Below are positions 21,421 through 32,904 of a DNA stretch of 64,000 bases, piece after piece. The notes under the pieces are model-generated. The model was not told the origin of the DNA, searched no databases, and saw nothing but the letters and a program-made list of their open reading frames with translations. Position 1 is the stretch's first letter; each line of letters begins with the position of its first letter. This stretch comes from Hetaerina americana. Taxonomy: Eukaryota; Arthropoda; Insecta; Odonata; Calopterygidae. The translations under genes and the position numbers were made by a program. The stretch covers positions 930,001-994,000 of the forward strand of contig JAKTNV010000075.1 of the NCBI GenBank assembly GCA_022747635.1, in the 5' to 3' direction.

Positions 21421-22039
21421 CACCGTTGCGCAGAAAATTCTTTGCATGATCAGTTTACACCGCAAGTCTGCTCTCTTGAGAATATGTATTCAATAATACG
21501 ATATGTGCTTATATATAAGTCCACTTTGGAATGCAATATTTCAATGAAAAAATCAAGGTTCGATGCATTTTCGAGAGAGGTATTTATACCAAGCTAAAAA
21601 GATATTATTTGAAATGTCAGTTAAACTTCTGCTAAGTCAGATTTATATTATGGTCAAACCTTAAAAAGTAATCAGAATTAATATTGATACTTTAAGTCAG
21701 CATACTATATTTGGCATTAAAAGAGTTCAATTGTTTTCCTTTGTGTCCTTATTACTTGATAATTTGAAGAAATTGTATTGAAAAATAGAGTTTCTTCAAA
21801 ATGAGAAAGAAACTAGTATTGGGGGTTCATGAAAAATGTAAAAAAAGGAACTTACAAATGGAAGTAAAAATTTGGGGATGGGGTATAGAAGGGGTTGACC
21901 TTCACGAGGTCTGTCATCGAAAGGATCCAGCGATGAACCTCTGCATGATTTAGTCAATTTCAAGAATTTGGTGGTGCAATCACAGGGGACTTTCTCCAAA
22001 TGGCAAGCATTGGTCGAGGTTTTCTGAATAAAGTCTGAA
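21421..22039. other. Unassigned spacer between repeats R2 and R3
   Basis: No gene recognised. A poly(A)-rich patch lies near 21836-21850. Confidence 0.3.
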
Positions 22040-22340
22040 TGGAGATGAGTCACAGGTCTACAACTATAACCTTGAAATCAAAGACCCATCTTTCCATTTG
22101 CCATTTGACTAGACAAAGGAGGCGTGACAATTGATAATTACCATTCCAATTGAATTGGCTTTGCCTGTTGTTTTTATAAGTAGAAGGGATGCTGGGTTGA
22201 GTGTGTGAGGCCCCTAGGAGAGTACTTCGAAGGGGACAGCAATGGCCTCCTCATTGTCCTAGGGAAACTATTCATCTCAGGATATTGCCTGGCTGTACCC
22301 AGGCAGACCTCTAGTACGAATTTATATGGCGAGTGGGAAT
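22040..22340 (+). repeat. Direct repeat R3, copy a, with possible transposase C-terminus
   Basis: It matches 30.61-30.91 kb, very closely from 22180 to 22330. The shared open frame encodes GEYFEGDSNGLLIVLGK. The string GEYFEGD preceded by C-V-R-P resembles the extreme C-terminus of some helix-turn-helix mariner-like transposases, but the frame then continues past where such proteins end, so this is only a suggestion. The close similarity compared with neighbouring repeats suggests recent exchange or constraint. Confidence 0.6.
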
Positions 22341-22379
22341 TCATGGACCAGAGAACAGATGACTGGATTGATCAAATGA

Positions 22380-22730
22380 AAGAGGGAAGAAACCTTGTTG
22401 TATGCAATTCATTTCTCGTTTACGATTGAGGAAGACTCAAATTATTTTCATTATAGATTCAAGGGTACCCCCGGGAATATTAGAATATTTGTAATAGCTG
22501 TCGTAGTGGTGTAGTTCACTGCATGTTATAACCAGGGCATAATGCTTAAGATTCTTTGTGTTTCAGATACTGCTTCAACTAAACCACTTTGAAGAGTTCT
22601 TATCTTCATTCTTTATTCCTTTTTCTTTGCCTTTAAAGCCTTCACACTGGCAGTATTGTTAAAATACTCTCTTCGAGCAACTTCGAATAGATTGTGTCTT
22701 AACTTCCCCTTTATTTATTTTCTTTAGAAG
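22380..22730 (+). repeat. Direct repeat R4, copy a
   Basis: It recurs at 30.91-31.20 kb and 34.18-34.60 kb. Landmarks are TTCAAGGGTACCCC, GCATAATGCTTA, CTTTGTGTTT, CTTTAAAGCCTTCACACTGG and TTAACTTCCCCT. No coding signal; three copies in one orientation. Confidence 0.75.
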
Positions 22731-23139
22731 CCTTAGAGCCTTCTAATTTTTGTGTGTGGGATTTTAAATTTCTTCGTATCATTTGTCAACATTGAAATAA
22801 TTTGATACTTTTTGTAAATTGTGGTATGAGCAATAGGGGTGCATCTAATGCACTGTGAAATGCGGTACATTGCGTGGAATAAATGAATGTCACTCAGAAG
22901 ATATTTGTAGATTGGAGGGATAGTTGACTTATTTGCAGGCTGCCTTGTGTCCCCGGCTGCTGTGGTGCATGTGGGAAAAGGGGAGTTGGGATGAGTAGTG
23001 ATGAGGAGAGAAGACATAGAACAAAGTAGTGGGTATGTAATGATAATTATAGTAATACTTAATCCATTTTTAAAAATGGAGCTACCATTTAAAATGTCAT
23101 CAATATAAATGTTTTAAATTTAATATATAAACATAAATT

Positions 23140-23245
23140 CTTGTAAATTTATTCTTGGAACTCTGGATAGTCTTGATTTCAGCTGAGTAGGCAGATAAGT
23201 AGATGTAGATAGTTGGGTAGTCGTATCTTCATGTAATGGAATGTG
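23140..23245 (-). pseudogene. L2-like LINE relic, copy 3 (C-terminal block only)
   Basis: The reverse complement contains CTGCCTACTCAGCTGAAATC and GACTATCCAGAG, nearly identical to 13.87-13.92 kb, where the segment encodes YNHLPTQLKSDYP. Only this short block is recognisable. Confidence 0.55.
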
Positions 23246-23600
23246 TTGTAAGTGGTGGAGCACGAACTGTTTCCTTGGTAATGATTACATTATCTTTATT
23301 GTCACTTGGGATTTGTTTATCGTTTTCATCAGTTCCTTCACGCTTTGGGATATCATAGAAATGATGTTCAAAAAGTGTGTTCAAAATATCGTATCCCTTC
23401 TGTTCTATACAGCTATGACTGCCTAAGGGGTAATAGTGAATGTTGCTGGTAGGAAATATATAATATCTCTCAAAAACACCTTAAAGTTTCACAAAAACGA
23501 CATGGACAGCTTATAAACTGATGAGGGTTGGAGAAATAGCTCATAATAGTTCCAAATTAATCCTATGGGACATGAAACCCCCAAAGATTATATACATTCA
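23246..23600 (-). repeat. Repeat R7, copy a, with acidic piggyBac-like frame
   Basis: It matches 36.06-36.26 kb: on the minus strand both encode an acidic segment, here DENDKQIPSDNKDN followed by VIITKETVRAP, there NDNEIPGDREED followed by VIITKKTVSGP. Acidic N-terminal regions of this kind precede the DDE domain in piggyBac-like transposases, and piggyBac-like relics lie close to both copies (24.2 and 35.7 kb). The link to piggyBac is inference. Confidence 0.45.
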
Positions 23601-24239
23601 TATTAAAATGTGAGTGGCCACTTGGTACTGGGGGCAAAAACACGTATTAATATGTGAGCATACCGCAAAGTGTTAAGAGACAACTGCTGGGTGGGGGTTT
23701 TTATTTTTGGGATACATAAATTTAAATTTTAGTGCATTTTAACATTATTGAGTGAAAAGAAAAGTTTTTTACTCTAAGCTTAATTGTTGAAAACGATTAT
23801 ATAATTTCATGCTTTTGTCGTGTTGTTAAATTGAAAAAAGTGGTTACTTGCCAATATGGCTATTTCTTCATTATTGAATGCCATTAATTTTAGTTGTTTT
23901 GAGGTTTATTTACACCAATACACACTTAAATAATATCTCACAGAGTGCTGTGCTTGAGTGTGGTGGACTGCAGAAGCACAGAACTTGACAGAGTGGAACG
24001 TTGCACTCTCTGCGGTGGTATCATGTATCCCTCATCTGCGTATGTGACCATTGCCTCACGCAACTCTTGTGTGAATGATTTTTAGCTGCAGTTAGTGAAT
24101 TTAGGCTATGGGAAAAGCTGACCTGATAATTGTGGCGGAGGGTCTAATTTGGGACTTTTTCTTGGCACTTTTGAAATAGCTCCTCTGTATTTGTTGAATA
24201 ACCAGTAAATGAGACCTAAACGTAAATTCAAGTGGCTTT
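23601..24239. other. Unassigned AT-rich spacer
   Basis: No recognised gene or repeat. It could hold the eroded 3' end of the piggyBac-like element at 24.24-25.13 kb, but no TTAA-flanked terminal repeat could be paired. Confidence 0.3.
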
Positions 24240-25128
24240 GCTGTCTTTTTGAACCGTAAATATCGGTATTTCTTTCCAGTTTTACCTTAGGGTCGCGAGT
24301 GCATCAGTGTCCATCATATTCAGAAATTCATGCTGCTCAGGACTGCTGTAATAATTGTCTAGAGCTATCAGGTAACCTTTACGGAGCAACTTTTCTGATA
24401 GTTTTGGTGCAATCCACGAGGTTTTGGTTGAATGTTGCACGTCAACTCCTGTCTGACAATTTATGAGTTCCGTATCTTTCCCTGCATACATTATCACATT
24501 CCAAACGAATACACTCCTTGCTTTAAAGGGCTTGTAAAATTCAATGTCAAAACACGACCTCTTTTATGGAATGTAGACCGTCCACCCTAAACATGACCTT
24601 TCCTAAGTGATAGATTTTCATAGTTGGAAACAAACACCTCCCTCGGGTATGTAACTCTCCAAAGGTTTTTTCTAATGATTGAAGATGGGCGTTATTTGGT
24701 ACAGCATTGGGGATACTGTCTTTTGCTGCCCATACAAATTGTTTTGCTGTACTATGTAGTTAAATGTGTTATCTTGCATGAAATGTTCAAATATTTCGTC
24801 CGCCTCAGTTTTCTTGACTAAATGACCTGCCTTAAATGTAGCCGGGAATCTACAACTTGGGAGTTCCTCCTTCAACCCAAAAGCTGGAATGTGATGTCAT
24901 GGTCCTGCCATCCTCCCTTTCACTCTCTGTTTTGCTCTCAGAAATGCCGTGCAATCTTTGTAATCTGTTAGGAAACCCTGCTGCTCTCCCACTCGCCCCG
25001 GCAGTCGTCATCACGGACCCACAGAAAGAGGGTTCCTCCTCTGATTGCAAACCGCTTTCCGCTTCCTCACTAAGCTCCCACATTTTATTTCTATAATCAT
25101 CGGGCAGTGTAGGTTTCCTGTTAGCCAT
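24240..25128 (-). pseudogene. piggyBac-like transposase relic (N-terminal to DDE region)
   Basis: Read from 25128 on the minus strand: MANRKPTLPDDYRNKM and an acidic stretch, then after a frameshift ADEIFEHFMQDNTFNYI followed by NLYGQQ (the usual start of the conserved domain, where a box like this precedes DDE), then FVWNVIMYAGKDTELI, SEKLLRKGYLIALDNYY and LNMMDTDALATLR. The last two are the characteristic piggyBac blocks: G-x-x-L/V-DNYY with the second catalytic aspartate, and the T-x-x-x-T-x-R segment. Frameshifts lie near 24850 and 24500-24660. The third catalytic aspartate and the C-terminal zinc domain are absent. It is not translatable as one protein. Confidence 0.72.
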
Positions 25129-26739
25129 TTTGTAGGTAACTTAGCATATGGTCTAAAAATTATAAACTATAGACTCGAGCAAATCCTATGAAAGAAACAA
25201 GATAACAAATTCCTGTCCCACATTTGTAGCATGTGCAGAGTTAATGTATATTTCATATGCCCTTGAACTTATTTTTCTTGATGGATTACTTTTGGAGAGT
25301 CAAGGACTGCAATCAAAATGCATACAAAATCTAAGTTTAAACATTGAACTTGATACAAAAAATTAAACTTGGGTAAATATAGGGGTAATACTTGTACAGA
25401 TTCCATGATACATTCCAGTCCAACAATACTACCATATTGGCCTGGGTTGAAGCATGAAAATCAATGCTATTGTTTTTTGATGTAGTGAAACCTTTTGCAA
25501 CAATGTCATATCCTAATTCCTAAGCCGTGGCACAAGGAGGCAGTGAGAACTTCATGAAGAGTTAATATGATTAGAATGACGTTAAAATTATATTATGTCT
25601 TCTAGGTTTTATGTGGATAAAGTTGTCTTTGATGCCTTCAAAGTCAAAATGAAATTTTATTTTTCTCTCTGTAGGCCAAATGGCTAGGCTTTTTAGTCCA
25701 TGGTCCGTCATGATTTAGGCAGGTTAAAATTTTTCCCCACACATCGTAGTCAACATGATGCCAAGAGAGAGGAAACCGATGAACCTGCCGAAGTCATTGG
25801 AAGTCCTGGAAAATCTCTTGTCTGAAACACTCCCTAGTCATGGTCAATGAAAGATCATTGGTGATCAAAGTAAGGTTGGGAAACCTCTTTCACCTGAAGC
25901 CACTGACAGACAGTATTATGGAATGTTGAGGGGTGAGACAGGTTGGGTGTGTGTTGGATTCAGCCAAGTCCCGTGATGATTAATGATAAACTGAAAGACT
26001 TACAAAGAGTCCAGAACGTCGCTTCTTCTGTTCTCATTTGCATTTGTATGTTATTGCAAGATCTTTACTCTTTCCTAGCTCAAGTCATAGTGTAGAAATT
26101 GAGATTGTCCACAGCCATGTCTATTTCATTTCCTAGGGCTTCCATTAAAGACTTTGAATTCACTATATCAGAAGCGTTGAGGATTTCCTTCGTGGTAAAT
26201 AATCTCGCTGATAATTTGCTATGCAGCCTGGTCTTTCTAATTTTTCATTAACCACACCCACAATGTTCATGTCCATCTCTTTAGATTATTGAGTGCCATA
26301 TTTGGTAGCTTCCTTGACGAGTGTATGTCTTTGCTGGCCAGGGACTGGTTCACGTGATTCCTCTCCAAGCATTGCTCATCAAATGCAGGCAGCTAGGGGA
26401 GAAGAGGTGCATGGAAGTTGAGGGTGGTTGTAGGGGAAGAGGCACGAGTTGGTGGCAGGGCCCTCGGGTAAACCTTTAAGTGGAGATGAGTCAAAACCGT
26501 GGTTCTGAGCTTGGTTTGGGTATGGTTCTTCAATTTCTCCTGGAGAAGGTAGAGTGAGAAGAGGTAGAGATAGGGGGCTTGTAAAAGGGAAGGTGGAGTA
26601 GGCGAATGGAGGAGAAGAGGCTTGGTTGGATGGCATGAACACTGCTGCAGTATCCCTTTTTTAATTTTTCACTGCTCAATAGGTGTATGCAATGACAACT
26701 TCCTGTAGTGTATAATGTAAGCATGTTATTTTGTTGATG
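25129..26739. other. 1.6 kb without recognised features
   Basis: AT-rich DNA with one GC-richer patch at about 26390-26640, which encodes only a proline/serine-rich low-complexity frame on the minus strand. No supported gene, terminal repeat or tandem array. Confidence 0.35.
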
Positions 26740-26905
26740 CATCAATGGAGCATCTATTTGTTCTGAAGACTTTTCATATATATCATATTCACAGTATATC
26801 AAGAAGAGAGCAAATAGCTCTCTTTTGTAATTTAAACATTTGTTTAACAAATGGGGAATAACCCCATAACGCAACACTATAATTGAAATGACATTGGAAG
26901 AAGGT
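26740..26905 (-). pseudogene. L2-like LINE relic: RT thumb, copy 4
   Basis: The minus strand carries YSVALWGYSPFVKQ, then MFKLQKRAICSLL, in one frame near 26790-26875. Y-S---WG ... LQKRAI is the classical post-palm block of L2/CR1/Daphne RTs. The same DNA is shared with 6.76-6.85 kb (AATAGCTCTCTTT and TTTGTTTAACA-CGGGGAATAAC-like). Only about 50 codons are recognisable. Confidence 0.6.
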
Positions 26906-27082
26906 ATATGTAAGGCGAATGCGTTGGTGCCTTCCCCTTGTATAAACACAGATTTTGAACCACCTTTTGTGTTCTTTTTGCCTTTTTCTCCTCCGCCATT
27001 AATTGCAGCATGGGCAATAGTGTGTTATCTTAATGAGTAGGGTAGACTTCCCAAATGATGGGCAGCTCAACTGAAAACTTCT

Positions 27083-27415
27083 TTAATTCCCACCATTTCC
27101 AGTGTTTGCACTTTCTTCCTCTGCTATTAGTCCAAACACCAAGTAAGGAACCAATTGAGTTGGTGTGGTGCCCTCATCAGTTGCAACCACGTGTAATTTC
27201 CGGGAATTTACTCTGCAGGTGTGAAGTGCAGTGTCACAAAGTGGCCTCCACCATTTTCGCCCCCTGCCTTTGATTTGGGACACGCTGTCTGATGATGGTG
27301 GAGATCCTCCCCTCCTGTTCCTTAGTTCTAGTGGAATATAGAATTCGGCTGAGGCCAGATCTTTGTAGTCATCCTGTTTTGTGTTCTCAGTCTTGCGAGT
27401 GGACTCAGTGTACAC
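27083..27415 (-). pseudogene. piggyBac-like transposase C-terminal fragment
   Basis: The minus-strand frame contains IKGRGRKWWRPLCDTALHT followed by VNSRKLHVVATDEGTTP. In piggyBac-like transposases the block K-I-R-GKKWWWPLF...V-NAW-L occurs after the third catalytic aspartate, so the similarity is in the correct order, and one W is changed to R. The upstream residues YIPLELRNRRGGSPP do not align obviously. The piece is an open frame of 110 codons but lacks the catalytic part; the relation to the 24.2 kb relic, 2.8 kb away on the same strand but in the wrong order for one copy, is unknown. Confidence 0.5.
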
Positions 27416-28489
27416 ACAATGATTGCAATGGTGCTCATGGAGTTATCATGCTACAAACATTTCATTATTTGTGTCGTAATCTTAATCTGAAGTTCCTTTC
27501 TACGCTGAAATAATATGTCCGATGTATAGCTCCCTCAGGAATCCCTTTCTCTCAAACTTTTTTTTGTCTGAAAAATGCTAATTGCCTTTATTGTGCTCAG
27601 GAGAGAATAGCTGGTTTAATACATGCCAAAAATATTTTGTGATTTTTCTTTGTGCCACACACTTTTAATGGATCTGGTACCATTTTATCTCCAGGAGTCA
27701 ATTCTTTGTTAGGTCTTTAAAATTCCCTGCATGAGTAAGTGTTGACATGTGTGACCATATATGGTGCCAATGCTGATTTACCGAGAATGATTGCTCACAT
27801 GAATGCCTGCTTAAGTTGTTGAAAGGAATTATTTACTCATTGACAGAAAGACAGTGAGATAATGTACCAAACTGGCATTGTCGATCTTTAGAAAAATTGC
27901 CTAATATTTGCAAAGTCTGGATTAGCAGTTCATTGTCATAAATATGCAAAAACTGCTTTTTAATTCCTCTAAATCTATTTCTAGAAGGACCCTCCCTGAT
28001 GAATTTTACCCCTTGGTCTACATCTGTCCTTCAATTAGACTTTCTCTGTGCCCTAGTTCGGTAATCAGTCAAAATCAGTGCACCATAAATTTTCATAGCT
28101 CATTGCAACGGGAATGGGAAGGTTGTTTATTTTGATCATGTGAATATTTCACAGGAAATGTAGATATCACATGCATTATTATTTATTAAGAAGTAAATGG
28201 CATATTTCAATGATGTGTCATCCCTTTGAACTCTTTTGTACCGCTGCTCAGAAAGCCTTTTTGTTATCAGCGTGGAAAGCATCGTAGTATGGTGTACTTT
28301 TTACCCAATAGGGAACCAAGGTGCGTGTGGTGGGGGTTGTTATGTCATCACCCATAAAAACGAACAATACCACATGCAAAATCAACACATACATGTAAAA
28401 CTACACCCACGGCATAAACACCCCGCAGAAATCCCTTCATTTAACACTCATGTGAACACATACAAGTTGTACACCAGAAGCCAACATGT
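27416..28489. other. 1.1 kb without recognised features
   Basis: No gene, tandem repeat or terminal repeat recognised. The sequence is AT-rich. Confidence 0.35.
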
Positions 28490-28735
28490 TGATATTGCAT
28501 GTGGTTCAGTTCCCTCTTAGGGGTGGCCACCCACTCAGGGTGTTCAACTTCTTCATCTCGTGGTTATGTGCAGCACTCGAGATTCCCATCCACATCCTTA
28601 GGAAACTCACTGTCCTTGAGGTCATTATTGCTATCATCTAGCTCCTCTTTATCGACTAGGCAGTTAACTTCCAGGGGATCAGTATCAAAGCAGCAGCAGT
28701 CTAATCCTCCGATGGGACCTCACCAACTCCCTCGG
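28490..28735 (-). other. Acidic open segment, possibly transposase N-terminus
   Basis: In one minus-strand frame the segment gives PLEVNCLVDKEELDDSNND, LKDSEFPKDVDGN and, after one stop, DEEVEHPEWVATPKRELN. The acidic, serine-rich composition is like the N-termini of piggyBac-like transposases, but there is no conserved motif. I would not assign a function. Confidence 0.2.
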
Positions 28736-29449
28736 CACTGATATGATTTCCTTGGGCATGGTGTAAGGTTTTACATCCAGGTCATCTTAGAATATTAGGA
28801 TGTGTCGATAAGAGTGCCCTCTGTAGTGAATATACATTGTTCATATATCCACACACAAGTATTTTTTATTTGTGTGAATGGATCCGTAATGGCTTGAGTT
28901 TTATTTTAAATTATGCAATGTTCGTAACTGAATGAAGTTGTTGATCTCAGGGAACAATGAGTATCACACAGCTGCAGTATGGTGCAGGTGGCTCGATTGG
29001 AATATAATGGCAATGAAGATGGAGAAAGTGCCTGATCATTACTGCATATATTAGTGGAAGGAATTGGTTTTCAATCAGGTATGCATGCAGCCAAGAAATC
29101 ATAGGGAGTCTAGGGTTTCATTCAATCTCAGTTTCATTTGATCAGTTGCATTCGTATCTCCAGTTATTCCAAAGTCTCGTGGACCATTTCCATCCAATGC
29201 AATGGAAAGCACAGATGAGACTGGACGTCGCACTCCTCTCCCCGACTTTCGCTCCACCTGCCACACACACCTGAGCTGGAGGAGGTATATCCATGTGACC
29301 AGAAAGCTTCCCATCCCCCCAGCCCACTCTTTGCTTATGCAATACATTCACTAATTCTACACAACTCACTCCATCCTCTTGTTGGAAGTCCCGAGCAACA
29401 TATTTTCTCTGCTTGCGGAATCAAACTTAATGGTGGAGGGCATAATCTT
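28736..29449. other. Unassigned spacer
   Basis: No recognised gene. Two overlapping minus-strand frames near 29.1-29.37 kb have no family resemblance. Confidence 0.3.
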
Positions 29450-29915
29450 GGTTGTTGCTGCCAGGAATCATTTGATATTGATAGGAAAACAGAATATGAC
29501 AGTAAGCAAAGGGGAAGAGGGTGATGAGGTGGGTGACTACAGTTAAGTTATGAGGAATGGCCCCTGGGGGGAGGGAGCAATTGTGATTTCCGCTAAAAGA
29601 CAAGGTTTAACCTTCAACAACTCTTGCTTTGGGCACCACGCAAGGCATAGGCATACAAGGAAAGTGCCAGGTGAACTGGGAATGGTTTCAGGTAGACTAC
29701 TAGGTCTTGGAAAGAAATGATGCTTGGGTATTGTGGTTTCCAGTGTAGTATTTTTATTTTCTCGACTGGGTTTCAACATTTGGTGTCATCTTCAGGGGAG
29801 AATTGCATTCCCTTTGGCAAAGATGTGCTCTGTTGAAAGGAGGTGGTTTAGGGGAGGGGTAAGGGGTTGTTGGGTGGCTGTGAGGTGGGTACTGATTGGC
29901 TGGGTGGAAGAGCTG
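29450..29915 (+). repeat. Direct repeat R1, copy b
   Basis: See copy a at 20.08-20.43 kb. This copy includes an additional segment of about 90 bp (near 29547-29640) after GTGACTACAG. Confidence 0.75.
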
Positions 29916-30018
29916 TGGAAATGATGTGTGAAAATCAAATGTCCCCCTTTGATTTCCACAGATCTGTTAGTTTGAGACAGGTCGTCCTAAACAATGTTTT
30001 CAATTAATGACAATTACC

Positions 30019-30283
30019 TTAAATCATAAACATAATAAATAATCAGCCTCAAGGTCAGTTTGGTAGGTGGTGGTGGAGTTCACGCGGTACTAAGCCCTAT
30101 TTAGTGGAAAATTCAAGCATCAGGGGGGGGGCCCTGTGCCATTTATGGTTCACCAGGAAGATCTGGTACCTTAAAATTCACAAAGCTTGCTTGGGCCTGA
30201 GGGTTCCTGAAGAGGCTTACCCAGGAATCGAACCTGGACCTTCTGGTCAGTAGGCCAATGCCCTTCTCCTGGATTACCACGTT
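30019..30283 (-). mobile_element. tRNA-derived SINE, copy 2
   Basis: Minus-strand copy of the 17.1 kb SINE. It has the B box (GGTTCGATTCC on the minus strand, 30224-30234) and an A-box-like TGGTAATCCAGG. The body shares GGCTTAGTACCGCGTGAACTC-type sequence and CACCTACCAAACTGACCTT. The two copies differ by many substitutions, so neither is very recent. It lies between repeats R1b and R3b. Confidence 0.8.
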
Positions 30284-30609
30284 CATATATTTCATCCATA
30301 TACGGCCGTGGAAATGTGTAATTTTTAGTGACCGCATTCAGGGTTCGATTATCAAATCAAGGCCTCTACTTTGTAAGTTGTTGAAATGAATTATCTGCTC
30401 ATATGTGAACAGGATCTCATCTGCTAAGGAATCACTTGCCCTCTTCTCCAACCTCTTGTTGGTAATCCTAAGCAACATGATCATTCGGCAATTGAAATTA
30501 AACTTAATTGTGGAGGACATAATTGCGGATGTGTCTATGCAAGAATCGCTGTTTTCCACCTTGGGATTTACTCCAAACCAGAAACAATGATTGAAATTGT
30601 TTGAAGAAG

Positions 30610-30905
30610 GTGTTGATGGAGATGAGTCATTGGTCTACAATCATTCTGTTAGTCGGTTGACGAGACAAAGGAGAATGCAACGTGACAGTTGATAATTACC
30701 ATTCCAATTGAAATGGCTTTTCCAATTGTTTATAAAAGTAGAAGGGATGCTGGGTTGAGTGTGTGAGGCCCCAAGGAGAGTACTTCGAAGGGGACAGCAA
30801 TGGCCTCCTCATTGTCCTAGGGAAACTATTTATCTCAGGATATTGCCTGGCTGTACCCAGGCAGACCTCTACTACGAATTTATATGGCGAGCGGGAATTC
30901 ATAGC
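30610..30905 (+). repeat. Direct repeat R3, copy b
   Basis: It matches 22.04-22.34 kb; the segment around TACTTCGAAGGGGACAGCAA is nearly unchanged between copies. It leads directly into R4 copy b, whereas in copy a about 40 bp intervene. Confidence 0.7.
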
Positions 30906-31200
30906 ACAATGCTTAAGATTCTTTGTGTTTTGTAAATTACTCCCACTTAACCATTTTGTAAATTCCTTATCTTTATTCCTTCCTCTTTGCTTTTAAAGCC
31001 ATCATAAAGGCAGTTGTGTTGAAATACTTTTTGGAAAGAACTTGGAATAGATTATCTAACTTAACTTCCCCTCTCATTATTATTGTTTGTAATATTTAGA
31101 ATTGGTTCACCAATAGGTTTTCTAAAAATTCATGTTCAACCTGCAAGTTGTATGCTATGAAAGTTGGCCGTTGAGCAAATTCCTCAAATAGGACATCATG
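30906..31200 (+). repeat. Direct repeat R4, copy b
   Basis: The same landmarks as 22.38-22.73 kb (AATGCTTAAGATTCTTTGTG, TAACTTCCCCT). It continues into TAGAATTGGTTCACCA and GAAAGTTGGCCGTTGAGCAA, which are shared only with copy c at 34.5-34.6 kb. Confidence 0.72.
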
Positions 31201-31554
31201 GAGGCAGAGCAGAATTGGTAACTATGTACTAGGGTGGCCATGAACAAAAGATGCTGTGTGTGAGCTATGCTGTGGATGCTCTACTACCATAATAATATGT
31301 TGATAAGTTAAAATTATAATACCTCTAATCAGTTCACTCATGTGTTTTTTAAATGAATTTCAAGGTAGGGCATGTGAGACATGACATTAGGCTTGTATAA
31401 TGTGGAAAAGTCAAGGAATATTGAAATCATAATTTGGACTTTTGATTGTGATGTTGATGTATTGCAGTTGAACTATGAGATAAATAATTTTGGGAAGAAG
31501 GCAAACTAGGGGTCAAAAGAACAAAATAAGCACTCAAAGCCAGCTCAATTAAAT

Positions 31555-31670
31555 CACCCATCAAAAGAGCATATGGTATAGTTTAGGATAGCGTATGTCC
31601 ATGCATATGTGGATGAAAAGGGAATTGAAATGAAATGGGTCTGTGGGAGTGGATACATTTCTGCAGAACT
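31555..31670 (+). repeat. Direct repeat R5, copy a
   Basis: It matches 34.79-34.94 kb: CATCAAAAGAGCATATG, TAGCGTATGTCCA, GCATATGTGG and TGTGGGAGTGGATACATT in order. Confidence 0.7.
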
Positions 31671-31874
31671 GATAGAAAGAGATATTTAACCACAAAACAA
31701 TTATTGTAATAACAGAAATGTATGGAGTTCATCAAAATTTCAAATTATATAAGATTGCATGATTAGTATAGGCTCTTTCTATACTCTCTTGGGCACATTT
31801 AAGAGTAATTTTTTTCCAAAAAGTAACCTTTTCTTAGATTGGTGTTTTTGAAGGGAGTTTTCAATTTATGTTAA

Positions 31875-32904
31875 CCCTCTTAGTGCGGCGGGCCGATATA
31901 TCGGGTTTCGTATCCCTGGCGAAAAGTGCGGTGGGTCGATATATCGGCTCTTGTGTAGGCTATTGTTTAAATCGCTGTAACTTATGGTTTTTTTCTTTAA
32001 TAATTTATGGTTTTTGTGCTATCGATAGGTTGAATTCCATATAACTGCGTAACTAATTTTTTAATTTTTTATTAGCAATTTTAAATGCTTTTCCAAAAGC
32101 TTAATTCTTACTATAATTTTTCGTTCAGTTTTGTACATGTCGGGAAGCTCAGCCTAATTGTTTGCTCGTTTTTTTTCTGAGTGGTCTTTCCACTATGAAA
32201 AGCCACTGAAAGGCTACCAATCTGTTTTCATCTGTAATCTCTTGAATGTGTTGTGGTGTCGTGGTGTTGATATATAACTGCTTATTCAGACTTTGTTACT
32301 GCTTTGTAATCATTTTGGTTTCTCTTGCCATCCAGCCTATCTAATCAATTGCGCCCTGTGTAATGGATTACATTGTCAGCAGTTCTCTGTGAGTTAGAAC
32401 TTGGTTTTTTTCTGCCTTTAGATTGTAAGCACATTGCCTCAAGGAAAGGGGAAAAGTCCCAATTTGACTCAGTGAGATCAGCCTTTGCAACAAAATCGAA
32501 CTATGCAGAGGCTGACAAAAAAATTTGCAATTCACTGGTTTTTCTTTATTTATTTATAATATTTTCTGCATGTCTTTTTAATTCTTTATTATATTTAAAT
32601 ATCGTAGTTTAATTGAAAAATAATTTTTAAAAAACATTAGTTTTGTGTCTAAAAATCGAAATATAATTGCTAAAAAAATATTCTTCATATTTATGATACT
32701 GTAGTAATTACATTTATTTTTCAGATGACGTAAATGTATTACATCATTATTAACTACAATATTATATATTAAAATAAAAAAACTGCATATGGATATCTAA
32801 ACAAATAACTTCATAAAGTTTTTTTTTCTAAGGTGATACATTTTCTTAAATTACCCTTCGCACTTCTCACTAGTACCCCTGAAATCCCCGCTGCACTAAG
32901 AGGG
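31875..32904. mobile_element. piggyBac-like non-autonomous element (1,030 bp)
   Basis: It begins CCCTCTTAGTGCGGCGGG and ends with the reverse complement of CCCTCTTAGTGCAGCGGG: 18-bp terminal inverted repeats with one mismatch. It is flanked on both sides by TTAA (31871-31874 and 32905-32908), the target duplication used by piggyBac-family transposases. Inside the left end is a repeated subterminal motif GGCCGATATATCGG / GGTCGATATATCGG (31890s and 31930s). The interior is AT-rich with no transposase. It would depend on a transposase supplied elsewhere. It interrupts the direct-repeat array between R5 and R6, so it is younger than that duplication. Confidence 0.85.

Noticed and set aside
24857..25096. 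A + strand frame of 79 codons with a leucine/serine-rich start resembling a signal peptide
   Set aside because: Antisense to the acidic N-terminal part of the piggyBac-like transposase.
26530..26949. A 139-codon minus-strand frame as a host gene
   Set aside because: Its middle lies over the L2-like relic in the wrong frame, and its N- and C-terminal parts resemble nothing; composition is ordinary AT-rich DNA.
32373..32612. A small gene inside the TTAA-flanked element
   Set aside because: The 79-codon frame (KSQFDSVRSAFATKS) resembles no transposase, and the interior otherwise lacks coding signal.
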